Source: Punica granatum
Lineage: Eukaryota > Streptophyta > Magnoliopsida > Myrtales > Lythraceae
Assembly: GCF_007655135.1 (NCBI RefSeq)
Contig: NC_045128.1
Coordinates: 41,181,885 to 41,245,884 of the forward strand
Length of the DNA stretch: 64,000 nt
Direction: 5' to 3'
Of the stretch, positions 43,061 through 58,633 are shown in pieces; position 1 is the first letter of the stretch, and each line of letters starts with the position of its first letter. The notes below the pieces were generated by a model. That model ran no database searches and was not told where the DNA came from. It saw nothing but the letters and a program-made list of their open reading frames with translations. The position numbers were made by a program, and so were the translations under genes.

Positions 43061-45262
43061 TCAACGAGCACGTCTCCTTTTAGACCGAGCACGCCGGCGG
43101 AAAATCCAAATAATCAGCAGCAAACTGATGAGGATCACCTGTAGTATTAGCACAAACTTCAACCCTGAGGCATCGACACCGTGAGTTAATCATTAGTCCG
43201 TAAGCAGGAGATTAGAGTTTCTATTTTTCCTGAATCAGAAAATCAGATTATGCACCTTTCAGTTTTTGAATCATGTAGTCAGGGTGATCATTTGCACTAT
43301 TGGACCCTTCAATCTCGACTGTATTGCGGGTTGTCTCGAGATAGTTCCCAGGCTTGTACTGGAGATTCCCACCCATGATACAAGCGTTCAGGCAACAGGT
43401 CTGCCCCTCATACTCATCACTTCCATCGCAGCAATCTGTATATAAAATCCAACCATGAAAATTTAAAAAGTTGCGAACACGTCCAATAGGTTGTTGGGGC
43501 TGGCAGGAGAGCATCACCAAAAACATGCATCTTTCTTTCTTTTCCCCCTTTTCAGTTTCTTATTATTATTATTATTATTATTATTATTTTCTTGCAATGG
43601 TTGGGAATCTTAGGCTTTACTCCTGCCTAGCCCAGTGCATTTACAAGGATCACATTCCAAGATCTCCCAATAAGATTCGAACATAAGATTTCAAGCAAAG
43701 GAGTAAATTACCCTGCCATCTAAGTGAACCTCTTGTTACTTACATGCATAATCTTTTGGACACAATTGAATTCCTTATAGTAATAGAGTTGCCAGGAAGG
43801 GTGATGCTCAGGATGGACAGCAAGGTATCAATTACTTACCACAAATACCGTCATTTACTCGAGAAGAAAAAATGAACTTAGGCGTACTTCCTGCATTCCT
43901 GCAATAAAATTTGCCCGCTGGGCAGGCAGATGTCCCTGAAAAAAGAAGTATTTAGAAACTACTCACATGGCAAAGTATATCAAACAACATAAAATAACTG
44001 AACCTTTTAAAATGTTTTAGGAATTCAAAGAATACGATCTCTTTTTCTGATTTAATGATGATAATCTGGGAAATAACATCGTGCATGCTAAGAAACATGG
44101 AAAAGAAAGAAGAGGTCGAATAAGATCTCACGTTTTATTATCTCAACAAGGCAGAGGAGCCGAGGTAGCTTAAACTCAATTATGTAATCCTTTAAAAATT
44201 CAAAGAATTCAAGTTCTCTTGGCACAAGTATCGCATAATGTAAAGAAAATAAGGGATTGAAACAATGAGACAACCAAATTCTGTGGCAAAGTCAAGTAGG
44301 TGCGAATACAACATCTATGAATAGCTATTGGATCAGACTGCCTTACATTTTATCGAAAAATTGCAATATGACATTTGAAAAATGAAAGGGAAAATATATA
44401 TTAGCAAGTTGTGTGGCATGTATAACCCTTCAGTGGTGTCTTCTAGTGATCCTTTAAACAACAAGACCTTAGTCATCTAGTAAAATGCCCATGAAATATC
44501 ACCTGTCTTGATAACTCACTACCACCATCTGCACTAGACTCCAATAGCATCTATAGCTCATCTGCTAGAAACTTCGTCTTAAAGAAATTTAACCTTGAGT
44601 CCTTGACAGCCAATTTAGCTTGAAGGGACAGCATCGTCATGCAGCTTATATTACCGCTAGAATACAGCCAACTCACCTTGGTTTTCCCAGTACTCAAATT
44701 CAAATCACACAGTGCCGATAACATTTCCCAATGCCATTTATCAATGTACAGAAACTGATCTAGTTTAGGCCAAACCAAAGTCATTGTAAGCTAGGTCATT
44801 CAAGCACGAGCTTTCCATGCCGATTAGGGAAGAACAGAGTAAGATGATTACCGGGTTCATCAGTTCCATCAAGGCAATCACAGAAGTTGTCGTTCAACCG
44901 GTCTCTGGTGAAGGATCTTGACCCGTCCTTGCACTTGATGACCTCTGCTCCGTAGTACTTCTCATCTGTTGACGACAGAAGCGGAAAACAAAATCGAAAC
45001 TCTAAGCCGATAAAACGGAGAACCCAGAAACATTTCGTCATTGCAAAGCAAGAACAAAAAAATTAGGCAGAAATATCCCACGCCCAGATCACCAAAGTGA
45101 CTGAAACTCGTTCAGAGAAGAGAGAGGGGAGGGAGACAGAGTACCTGAAGGGTGAACGCCGAGGAGTGGTGAATGGGAGTGAACCGAGGTAAAGAGGAAA
45201 ATAGCAGAGAAGAAATGGAAGACGGAACTGAGGCTGCGGAGACTTGACTGTCCCATGGCCAT
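43061..45262 (-). CDS. Short glucosidase II beta subunit-like protein (PRKCSH N-domain)
   Basis: Five exons, 45262-45145, 44965-44852, 43935-43840, 43435-43256 and 43164-43061, give 203 aa. A signal peptide ([17 protein letters not shown]) precedes two LDLa-like Cys modules: [35 protein letters not shown] and [38 protein letters not shown]. DCxDGTDEPG and DCCDGSDE are the Ca-binding signatures of glucosidase II beta. The long coiled coil, HDEL and MRH domain of the full-size subunit are absent; instead there is a C-terminal membrane helix ([19 protein letters not shown]) and [12 protein letters not shown]. This is the small plant paralogue (At2g42390-like), probably an ER membrane protein. 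The Arg-rich end faces the cytosol if type I. Confidence 0.9.
43557..43742 (-). mobile_element. SINE in intron 3 of the glucosidase-like gene
   Basis: On the minus strand it opens AGGTTCACTTAGATGGCAGG (box A), has ATGTTCGAATCTTATT (box B), and ends in a (TAA)n tail seen as TAT/ATT repeats at 43560-43588. Microsatellite tails are common in plant SINEs. No clear target duplication. Confidence 0.55.
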
Positions 45263-47278
45263 CCGGGCGATCTCCGAGCTGCTTCTGCTGAGTGGAATGT
45301 GGCCATTATCGAGGGAGCAAAGCTCCAATCTCTCACCTTTGGAGTATGGACTTGACCCAGAGAGACAAGTCAATTGGGTCGTCCGCCCCACGTCGACACG
45401 AACAGAGGCTTCTGCTGTATTTGCGTGCTCCCGGTCAACTGCTCCTCGCCACGCCAAGTGGGTTTTCGTCTTTCCAATTTTGCAAAATTTTTTATTTTTT
45501 ATTTTTTTTCCCTTAATATCGGAAAGCCAAAGACTTGTGACTGAACGGAATCAGTATACTTAGAACAAAATTCTTCTAAATGTAAATTTTTATACTTATA
45601 GATTTTTTTATTAAACATGAGCATAACACGAAATATATAACAGTTTAAAAAGTAAACATACCATGAACATCCCACTCTTGATATCAGAATTTCCTTAACT
45701 TCTCATAGTTTTAATGACGTATGTTGTCAGTCTGTCTCGTACCATTGTTTTAGAGTTCGTGTGACTCTAAACCGATATACCAAGGCTTGCCCCGGTTAGT
45801 TTTCACGACTTATGACCATCACGTATTAGTACAGTATTTTTATTACTCCTTCTACAAAATATAGCTCAAATTTCTTCAATAATTTTTGCTTTTTCTGCTG
45901 TCACTGGAGAAAATCCACGATCGGAGTAATTTTATCCCTTAATGAGCCGACTTGAATCAAATTGGATTAGTCGAAATACGCTGAACTTCTAAATATTAGA
46001 GCGCATATTGGGGAAAAAAAATCTCTTGACCTTAAATTCTTCACTCAGTGCCCTAAGCTCAGCAATGATATTTTATATCTTACAATGGGAGTATCTCAAT
46101 ATTTCATCAGACTAATTCCCCAGTAAAGATCGTTTTCCTCGTCAACAAAATATAATACTCAAGTTTGTCTGGTGAATACGTATACCATTTGATATACACA
46201 TCCAAATGAATGAAAAACTGAAATATACATCAGCTTATATATAGTTCGATCAATTCTAATTATTAAACAACACTGGTATATATAATTTGACGTGAAATTA
46301 AATCCTGCTTGTATACTAGATAGAGAAAATAAAATCCTGTCCCCGATTGTATTGATCATTGCAGTGCTTTCTGTTCCTCTTGAATGTTATGTACCTGCAA
46401 CATCAATATCATACATCCATAGAATTAGTAAACAATAGTGAGATCAATGATCATTTTCGAACTGTCACGGTCTAATTCCAAAGAGGGAAAAACTCGGACA
46501 GTATTACTAATTTGGAATCCCACGTACCATACAAAGAAAATTTTGATCGCGAGATCGTTTTAATATTTTCCATTTCCATGGGACTCATCTGTGAGAGAAA
46601 CCAGAAATATATAATCAATGATCAATATTGATATATACTTCCTATATCATTACAGGAAAAATCCCAAAACATGACACGGTATAAATACTAAATTCCAGGC
46701 GCCCGAAAACCCAAAAAAGAATTGCGAGCGTTGGTATTTAAATGGCAACAAATCACGTGCATATAAATATTTTTCCCTAAAACCACAGCTACACTCATTG
46801 TATGACGTGTTGGAGGATCGGCTCGATCTGATCGTGATATACTTTAAAGTGAGTTTCAATTCACGCCCTGCAAGTTAATTCCGTTCATTGAAATTAATCA
46901 CCAAGACTCGTTCCAGTGATTTGTGTGCATACAATTAATTTATTCGATGAAAAAAGACCAACATGATCCTCAATAATTTTAATTAGGAGCAAATTGTTGG
47001 TTGAATTGTTTGCAACATCGATTTCCATAGGAAGGAGAATACGAATTCGAATGTTGAGAAGGCACTTGTTGGGAGGGAAAGTAATCTATGTTCCATCTCG
47101 AAATTGTAAAAGTAACGTTTCGCACAATTTTTGATAACTGAACAAATAAGATCCTGATAATTAATTAAGATGTGCATGAACTGTGCTACTTAGATTTAAT
47201 GGATGTATCATATCGATCGAACTATATCGCCTCCTCGGCGAAGCGATAAATGAGAGTGGTCCTCTGGGTTAGAGAATA
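45263..47278. other. Intergenic, no supported gene
   Basis: It holds the glucosidase promoter and the LBD 3' flank. AT-rich, with no family-level open frame. Confidence 0.5.
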
Positions 47279-48067
47279 TCATTGATGATTACCTGGAAAG
47301 TCGTAATACCCCTGCTGATGATTGAAACCATTGATCCGGTGGTGCGACGGATGCATCTGAGTTGCCAGCCGCATGGACGATGCGATCTCCCTCTCCTGAT
47401 GACTTACAGTCTCACGGCTCTGTCCATTGCTGTTAGCAGAGCCATATGGGCTCGGGTCGATGATCGAGCTTCCATTGTCGTGAACATAGGTCAGAGCAGT
47501 AGCAGGAGCAGTGGCGTTGCTAATAATCTGATGCCCCCCAGTGAAGTTAACTGCATTGGCATGATTGCTGCTGGCCCCATTGCCAGTGATTATCCCGTTG
47601 GCCTCATTGCGGTAGCCGTTGCTGTGGCTGTGGTTTCTGGTGTTGGGGTATCCCCACCCACCGGGAGCTGACCCTGATGGCAAGGCCGTCGCTGGGGCCG
47701 GGGCGGGCTTAAACCTCTGGGGGCATTGGAACTTGGCCAGCAGCTCTTTGTAGTAGTCGAGCTCGTGCTGGAGCTGCTTGTGCTCGCCCCTAGGGCCTTG
47801 CACCGGGTCCCGAGTCCAGCAAGTGGCCTCCCAGATGAGGGACTCCGCAACGTCCGTCCGCTGCTCTGGCAGCACTTTTTTCATCATCTTCGACATGTTG
47901 CTGACCCCGAACACCTTCTGGGCAGCGTCGAACTCCGCTTTCCTCTCTGCGGGGAAGTGTGGGGCCAATACGCACTTCTCGTCGCACTTCTTCCGTTGGT
48001 GCTTGCAAGAAGCACATGCGGGCTGGCCTGCCACCGCCGCCACACCGCCATTCTGCTGCGGGTGCAT
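47279..48067 (-). CDS. LOB-domain (LBD/ASL) transcription factor
   Basis: Single exon in this model, 262 aa from ATG 48067; an 11-codon extension to 48100 would start with TTG. The LOB domain covers residues 14-112: the zinc-finger-like CASCKHQRKKCDEKC (C-x2-C-x6-C-x3-C), the GAS region (FDAAQKVFGVSNMSKMMKKV), and VAESLIWEATCWTRDPVQGP, then LQHELDYYKELLAKF. The DPVxGP motif is family-wide. The tail is rich in Asn, His, Ser and Gly. LBD proteins are plant-specific DNA-binding regulators of lateral organ and root development. I cannot assign an orthologue. Confidence 0.9.
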   Translation of the reverse strand: MHPQQNGGVAAVAGQPACASCKHQRKKCDEKCVLAPHFPAERKAEFDAAQKVFGVSNMSKMMKKVLPEQRTDVAESLIWEATCWTRDPVQGPRGEHKQLQHELDYYKELLAKFQCPQRFKPAPAPATALPSGSAPGGWGYPNTRNHSHSNGYRNEANGIITGNGASSNHANAVNFTGGHQIISNATAPATALTYVHDNGSSIIDPSPYGSANSNGQSRETVSHQEREIASSMRLATQMHPSHHRINGFNHQQGYYDFPGNHQ

Positions 48068-51497
<3,430 letters not shown>

Positions 51498-52011
51498 AGT
51501 CTGAACATATTTCTAGATCTCGATCATTCCCTTGTCGAGATATCCTCGGATACGATATTTAATATTCGTCCTCTGATCCTCTATGCATTGTGGAATATGT
51601 AATCTGTTTTGTTGCCTGTGACTCTAATGGGATTTGAGCAGTAAAATCGCATTCTCCCAAAATTAAAATGAATGAAGGAATCGCATTCTAGCATCGGATA
51701 TATACTCTAATGGTATCCGAATGGCACCTACCTCGGCGAGTTTTCTTCAGCATTTTCAAATTTCCGAGCAGATGATCTCTGAGCTTGCAAAACATATGTA
51801 CTGCAATATTCAAAATTACTCTTGCTGTTTAATTTTACTGTAGAAGTGCATAACCATGAGCCGATATGGCACGGTCATTTTCGTCTGATACCATCAGCGA
51901 TTAATTTTCTCCAAGAAAAAATCTTTTTTTTAATAAATAGAACAAAATCGTATATTATTTCAAAACTAAATAGATCAGTAGCTGCTAATCATTGGCAATT
52001 TGACAATCCTT
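51498..52011. other. 3' flank of the ROP gene
   Basis: AT-rich DNA with no gene; ends at the target duplication of the TRIM element. Confidence 0.5.
52007..52011 (+). repeat. Left target-site duplication of the TRIM array
   Basis: TCCTT, repeated exactly at 52894-52898. Confidence 0.85.
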
Positions 52012-52893
52012 TGTTGGGCCGGTTTTCTCTCCTATATGGAGAATGGTAAGGGCCTAACAATTGGTATCCGAGTTCGGAAGTAAAAAAAACCCGGCTCGAA
52101 GTCCTCCATATAGTCGAGAATGGGGGGGAATTGTTGGGCCGGTTTCTCTCCTATATGGAGAATGATGAGGGCGGGTGATGGAAGTAATCCCACATGGAAA
52201 AATTGAGAGGAAATCCATAGGTTTATAAGAGATAATGGTCTAGCAACCCATTGGCTTAAGCTTTTGAGTTGCGGATGGGCCCGAGTCTCAAGTAAGCCCA
52301 TGGATTTTTCCCTACAGTGGTATCAAAGCCCAAGGTAACGATCCTGGAGAAGTGCACACGCTATGCGTGGAAACCCACACCGCGCCAAGGCCCGAGTGTG
52401 GAACTCGTGGCTAGTGAATGGCCTAACAATTGGTATCCGAGTTCGGAAGTAAAAAGCCCGGCTCGAAGTCCTCCATATAGTCCAGAATGGGGGGGAATTG
52501 TTGGGCCGTGACCTAACAATTGGTATCCGAGTCCGGAAGTAAAAAGGCCGGCTCGAAGTCCTCCATATAGTCGAGAATGGGGGGGAATTGTTGGGCCGGT
52601 TTTCTCTCCTATATGGAGAATGGTAAGGGCCTAACAATTGGTATCCGAGTTCGGAAGTAAAAAAAACCCGGCTCGAAGTCCTCCATATAGTCGAGAATGG
52701 GGGGGAATTGTTGGGCCGGTTTCTCTCCTATATGGAGAATGATGAGGGCGGGTGATGGAAGTAATCCCACATGGAAAAATTGAGAGGAAATCCATAGGTT
52801 TATAAGAGATAATGGTCTAGCAACCCATTGGCTTAAGCTTTTGAGTTGCGGATGGGCCCGAGTCTCAAGTAAGCCCATGGATTTTTCCCAACA
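52012..52893 (+). mobile_element. Multimeric TRIM retroelement with full and collapsed LTRs
   Basis: Outer 305-bp direct repeats (52012-52316 and 52589-52893) are nearly identical, begin TG, end CA and are flanked by TCCTT. Inside, six LTR-like units all begin TG and end CTAACA/CTACA/CAACA: 48 bp (52012-52059), 185 bp (52132-52316), 10 bp (52419-52428), 20 bp (52499-52518), 48 bp (52589-52636) and 185 bp (52709-52893). Five internal segments of 72, 102, 70, 70 and 72 bp separate them. Four begin ATTGGTATCCGAG and end in the purine tract GAATGGGGGGGAAT; the 102-bp one starts TGGTATCAAAGCCC, close to the initiator-Met tRNA primer-binding site. No protein is encoded, so movement needs an autonomous partner. 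Confidence 0.88.
52318..52335 (+). other. Primer-binding site of the TRIM element
   Basis: TGGTATCAAAGCCCAAGG lies one base after the 185-bp LTR. It matches the usual plant TGGTATCAGAGC site for initiator Met tRNA at 11 of 12 positions. Confidence 0.75.
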
Positions 52894-54255
52894 TCCTTAG
52901 CATCAAGTTATCGTCCTTTACATAAATATCAGGTAAATATTCTGCTTGCACATGCAGATCATCTAAATTGGACATTTTAATGAAGAAAGAAGGAAAATCA
53001 ATAAAATAAAATAAAAATTCTTATCTTTCAACGCCCTTCCCGAAAAGACAACGACCCGTTATTTAAATTAGAGGCAGCTACTGAATGCGAAGACCATCCC
53101 GCTTTCTTAACTCCGACGTTTAGACGTTACCGCCATTCTCCGTTCCCGTTCACGGTAAATACATAAAAAGTTATCAACTTTTTTCGGCGTAAATCATTAT
53201 ATTCGAAAATCCAATTGGATCTCAAATAATCCAGTCTAACCTAATTGACCCATCAAAAAGTAAGTTCAATTGGGTCTCAACTAATCCAGTCAAACCGAGT
53301 CTGCCTACTAAGAGGTAAAATTCTCATAGAATAGATTCTCTACATTCAACATAACTCGAACCCAAGACCTTATTTAAGCAGAATAAGTGTTGAATTGTTT
53401 TAATCAATCATGGTAAAAGTTATAAACTTTTAATCTTATCTCGAATATACACAGATCATTTTTATATATAAAGTCACCAACTTTGATTTTAAGTTTCCAT
53501 CTATCACATTATTAAATTTTCTATCAATTTGCTAACATCACATAACACTGCTGCTTTTGTAATATATATATATATATATATATTTACTTTTACAATTTGA
53601 TAAAATAAAATACGTAAATTGAAAGAAAAGGTGGTCGGAACCTCCGTCATTGTTGACGGCGGCGGCTCATTGGAGATGGTGGCTTGCGGGAACCCACAAC
53701 CCCCAAGATGAGGTCGTTGTGCCTCTTGAGATGGCCAGAGAAATTAATAGGAAATTCGACAATATGGTAAATGTCGAATCAATATGTGTGTATATATATA
53801 TATATAAGTCGAGGCACACTTATAAAGAAGCACCACAACTTCACTTTTTTAAAGCTCTCAGCTAGTAATTTATCGACTTTTAAAGCACACGAATAAGTTT
53901 TATTATATTTTATTCTTATTATATTCAACGAGTCTTAGACATTCGTTTATATATTATTTGTATGGAGTGATATATACAATTAAAGAAAATTTTGAAAAAA
54001 ATAAATATTTTCTCGATAATTAAAAAGCATTTCTTGATATATGATAATACATTTCAAGCTTGATATACCAAATATTCTGTAAATATCGCATATTCCTCCG
54101 CTTAGATATCATCCATGATTAATAGAGGATTATGAAACTAGGTTTGCGGCTGTAAAGAATGAGAAATGAAGAAGTCATCGATACACAAAAACCATGAGGA
54201 ATATGAGGGCCATCGAGTCATAAGTCTACAAAGTATTAGTCGATAATAGAAGAGA
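52894..54255. other. AT-rich intergenic region, no supported gene
   Basis: TA tracts lie at about 53562-53582 and 53792-53805. The 71-codon frame at 53650-53865 translates part of the second tract and is not a gene. Confidence 0.5.
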
Positions 54256-54256
54256 G

Positions 54257-54560
54257 ATATGGGTTCATTTGATTTTGCAATTAAGTTTTTAAAAATTTAA
54301 CTTTAACTTTAACTTTACTCACTACACAACAAAAATTAACAACACAATTATTAAATTTTTATTTTTTTAACCATTCAATTCAATTTTTAATACTAAATTC
54401 TATCAACTATTTATTACTTTTTTTTTCAAAATTCAATAACACAATCATTATTTTTTCTTTACTATTCATTACTTTTTTACTCATAATTCAATAATACAAT
54501 CATTACAACTCAATTAAAATCAGAACTCAACTCTACTTAATTTTAAAACCAAACGCACAG
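54257..54560. mobile_element. hAT-like MITE, relative of the 22172 copy
   Basis: The left end TTCATTTGATTTTGCAATTA and inverted right end TAATTTTAAAACCAAACGCA carry matching terminal repeats. The interior repeats short AACTTTAACTTTA and AATTCAATAACACAATCATT units. Confidence 0.5.
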
Positions 54561-55169
54561 TAATGTTTAAAGTTTCAAGTGACTTAATTCTATTGGAAAA
54601 TTTTCAAAAAATATTAAATTCCATTAATTTTCTAACAAATCCAATTTGTACCTAGATTAAATTAAAGTTTGTGTTTCTTAGTTTATTTTATGTAATGGGC
54701 CTCTTGCCTCGTTTATCTATCGGAAAAAAATTGTGATTCATGATTAAAAAGTAATCCATGGTACATATGAGATAAAACTGAAAATAATATTATATTATAT
54801 AATTTACCCATCTGAGTATGTATTTATTTTTTTCGAAAATTATAAGGTAAGAAATGCAAAGTTTTCTTTTTTTTAGTGTTTTGCCGATTCAGATCTTGTA
54901 ATCTTGTATCTTCTAATGGGATGAAATCTGTCCGAACAAAAATGGAAAAAAAAAAGGTCTGAAATATGATCGGCTAAGGGAAGCGATAAACTTCACAAGT
55001 CAAAGCCACCAATGCAAATCTCCAGTCCAGTCATCTATTGCGGAGCGTGGAAGGCACGCGAGAATGCTTCACACTTGAATGCTGCCAAGCGTTTTGATGA
55101 CTCATAACTCCCCCCCCAAGAAGGCGTTAGAAAATAAAAAAAATACTAATAAAACGTTCAACTTTAAAA

Positions 55170-55320
55170 GAATGAGTTTTAGGGTAATAACCAGTATGTC
55201 GACCGGGGATTAAGAGGTTATGGAATTTTTATTAATGGGACTTATGTATCACTTTATTTCGTTTAATTTTTTATCTTTGTACTAGACTCGTGTGTCTCCT
55301 TTATAATTGAAAAAAAGATA
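55170..55320 (+). mobile_element. SINE with 13-bp target duplication
   Basis: TTCAACTTTAAAA flanks the element at 55157-55169 and 55321-55333. The 3' half TTTGTACTAGACTCGTGTGT and CTCCTTTATAATTGAAAAAA matches copies at 9670 and 20640. Promoter boxes are eroded. Confidence 0.8.
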
Positions 55321-55644
55321 TTCAACTTTAAAAACTTTTTTATTTTCAATTTTCTCGCTGAACTTTAAAAATTTAAATGAAAAGGAAAAAAACATTGATG
55401 AACATCTTTTGTTATTATTATTCTTTCGTAACAGTCAATTTACGATGGAAGATCATAATTCAATGTAAGCGTGTTAGACATTAATTTTCTTGATAATCTT
55501 CTTTTTATAGAATGATGATGATATAAGTATATTAATAATTTTGAAAACTTTAATGATCCAACTAACGTGCCAAATTAATCCGTAGAATGTCCTATAGATT
55601 TTCTAGATAAAATATTTGAAGAAAGTGTGTTGCTTGAATAGTAG

Positions 55645-55645
<1 letters not shown>

Positions 55646-55671
<26 letters not shown>
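55646..55671. repeat. (AAT)n microsatellite
   Basis: Pure trinucleotide run. Confidence 0.9.
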
Positions 55672-55680
<9 letters not shown>

Positions 55681-55797
55681 AATTATAATTTAAGACGGCA
55701 AGTATAAAATATTTCAAATGTATTATGATGATCGCGTGGAGTTATACATCAAAACCTCTCTATTTTTTTTTCTCAAAAAATCATTTTATTAGTACCA

Positions 55798-57962
55798 TCT
55801 ATATATTACCAAAATTTACTTGGGTGCATAATAAATGCAATATGAAGGGTTAGTGATTACAATTAAAATTATGGAAAAAGAAAATTTTAAAACGAAGAAT
55901 AATTATAAAAATTATATAATATAGACACCTAAATTTAAGTATTTTAAATGAGAACATCACGATATACTGATAAAAATTAATTATCGAGAATTCTTACTGT
56001 TAATAAGAAAGTAATTCACCTTTAGAAATTGTGAATAATTACCATATTTTACAAAAAAGGATAATTACTATATGTAAATAAAACCCATGCAACGCACGTG
56101 ATTGAAAATTTATATGTAAGTAAAAATAGCAAACCAAACTATGACTATAAAAAAAATTCATAAATTAAATATTATAGCGAATATATTATACTAAATAAAA
56201 AATAGTAAAACAACTACAATTGTAATAAATGTTCCCAATATTATAACAAAGATAAATTTCATAATTTAATTATCTATATATTACTAAAATTTACTTGGGT
56301 GCATCAGTGGATGCATAATAAATGCAATGCAATGTATGGGTGCATAAATGAGTGTATAATAAATGCAATAGAATGTCTTACTAACTACAATTAAAAATTA
56401 TGAAAAAGAAAATTTAAAATGAAGAATAATAATAATTATTATATAATATAGACACCTAAATATCTTACTAACAATCAGAAAATTATGGAATACTAAAATT
56501 ACCAAATAATATAATTTGAAAATATTAAAATACTAATATAATACCATGATTTTATCAAAAGTAAGTAAAAATGAATCATTAAAGTTAATGAAAATTTTAC
56601 CTAAAAAGTTTATATTCTAACTATGAGAAAAAAAATTGTATTGGACATTTTCAATATTATTAGAACAATAAATGCATTTTATATATGAAATTGATGTTCA
56701 TGTTCGAATATCAAAATTAATAAATAACTTATTATGTTAGAATGTATAGAAACTTAAATACAATAAAAAAATCTATCTATATATTTATAGTAAAACAAAC
56801 TACACAAAATAATAAATATTTTTAATAAATGCTATCAACATATAATTGTGATTAATTTATATTAATAAACATAAGTATATCATACAACAAACTTTGCATA
56901 TTACCTATATACGAGTCCATAATTAGGATTGAAATATAAACTACTCAAAGTCACTTTTTTACAAAAAAAAATGGCAAAAGATTTAAATTAAATATTTTAA
57001 GTGAGAATATCGCAATATGCTATTAGAAAATATAATAATAATAAAATTACAAAATTAGGTTTCTATATTTGAAACGAATATGTATAATAATCTCGGATAA
57101 TATTAACACAAAGTAAATTAAATATAAGAATCAATCACAGAATTATTGTTTCTAAATTGATGAAATCGGTCTAAACTCTAACATATTAGAAATTATTTCT
57201 TCAAAATTTGAAATTAATTATTGAGAATTCTTACGGTTCATAAGAAAGTAATTCATCTTTAGAAATTATGAATAATTACCACATGTATATAAAACTCGTG
57301 CAATGCACGGGATTGAAAATCTATATGTAAGTAAAATTAGTAAACCAAATTACAACTATAAACAGTTAAATTATTGAGAATTATCACTGTTCATAATATT
57401 GTAACTAAACTAAATTTCACAATTTAATTATTTATATTGTGAATTAGACTGCTCTTGTAATAAATGTTCTTGATATTGTAAGAAAGCTAAATTTCACAAT
57501 TTAATTTGAAATTTCATTCTAAATAAAATAAATAAAATAAAATTGATAATATAATGATTTTTAAGATACAATGAACAAGTCTTATAAAAACAAAGAACAT
57601 ATATTTGTGTGAATACATACGATAGTAATTTTTAAGAATAATCAATTTGCATATAAATAAGAAAATATAATTAATTGACAAAAAAAGAAAATAAAAGACA
57701 AAGTATTGTAGTTAACCATTTGACAAATAACATAAACAAATAATTAGTTAAAAATTAGAAATGCAAAATTATTATTGTACTATTTAAGTTATTGTAATTT
57801 TTAATAAAAAATTTGAATAATTATTGTTTGAAATTTTAAATTAATAATAATTATGAAATTTTATTAATCTTGTAGAAAACTTAGAATTTCAAAATAAAAA
57901 GAATATAAAATATATATTAAAAAGAACCCGTGCAACGCACAACGCACGGGGAAAAGGCCTAG
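55798..57962 (+). mobile_element. AT-rich Helitron-like block with nested copies
   Basis: The 5' end TCTATATATTACCAAAATTT follows A; the 3' end has CCCGTGCAACGCAC ... GCACGGGG followed by CTAG and T. A second 5'-like end (TCTATATATTACTAAAATTT) starts at 56273. Hairpin-like strings CCATGCAACGCACGTGATTG (about 56086) and TCGTGCAATGCACGGGATTG (about 57295) are internal copies of the 3' hairpin region. This suggests two or more nested or tandem related elements. No protein coding. Confidence 0.6.
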
Positions 57963-58014
57963 TATGTATGTCTAATATTTTTCGATACTATAAAATTTTC
58001 AAGGAAAAAAAGGA

Positions 58015-58372
58015 AGACAGTGAAGAGAAAGAATCAAAATATGAATGGACTACCAACACGAAATCTATTTTCACGCTTATTTCTCTTAAGTAAAATTTTC
58101 GATTCGATCTTTGTAAATGGAGAAAATCCACGAGATATTTTCTCAAACAAGATTAGGAATATCATTCCCAATATTAAACTCATCTTAATAGGCTTTTGGA
58201 TAGGCGTCGTACATGATCACCTTGGTTTGAGAACCACCGTGTCCATGATCTAAGCCAATTTGGCCTTAAATCCAATTTTGTTTCCCTTATGATGGATGAT
58301 GACTTCCCTTGTAACAATGCCCAGCTTTGACTCTACCAATGAATAATCTCTTTGTTCAAAAAAAAAAAAAAG
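58015..58372 (+). mobile_element. Probable retroelement 3' end with poly(A)
   Basis: The plus-strand sequence ends CAATGAATAATCTCTTTGTT then C and a run of 13 A, a form common at plant LINE 3' ends. The upstream 77-codon frame (58020-58253) has no recognised domain. Target duplication not established. Confidence 0.4.
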
Positions 58373-58373
58373 G

Positions 58374-58558
58374 AGGAAGAAGAAGAAGAAGAAGAAGAAA
58401 AACGAGCGAGTGAGTTGGACTCGCATGATAGCGCGTAGGCTTCCTCCAGCAAGATCTTGCTCTTGTGGGCAATTGTCCCACCCACCTGCGTCAGACCTTC
58501 GCGGTCTTCCCTCTCTATTTACTCTGCACTTTTCTTCTTCTTCTTCTTCTTCCTCGTT
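58374..58558. repeat. GAA/CTT microsatellites upstream of ACX3
   Basis: GAA repeats at about 58373-58399 and CTT repeats at about 58531-58552 are inverted relative to each other and lie in the ACX3 promoter or leader. Confidence 0.75.
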
Positions 58559-58633
58559 TCTCCATTTCCGATTTCTTCTTCCCCTTTCTCCATTGACATT
58601 TTGTCCCCTTATCGATCCCCTCAATCCTGCAGA

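Noticed and set aside
52032..52878. Two identical 89-residue minus-strand frames
   Set aside because: They are noncoding translations of the TRIM's 305-bp direct repeats.
52012..52893. Cassandra-type TRIM with 5S RNA promoter
   Set aside because: I found no 5S-like A-box/C-box in the LTR, so the element is called only TRIM-like.
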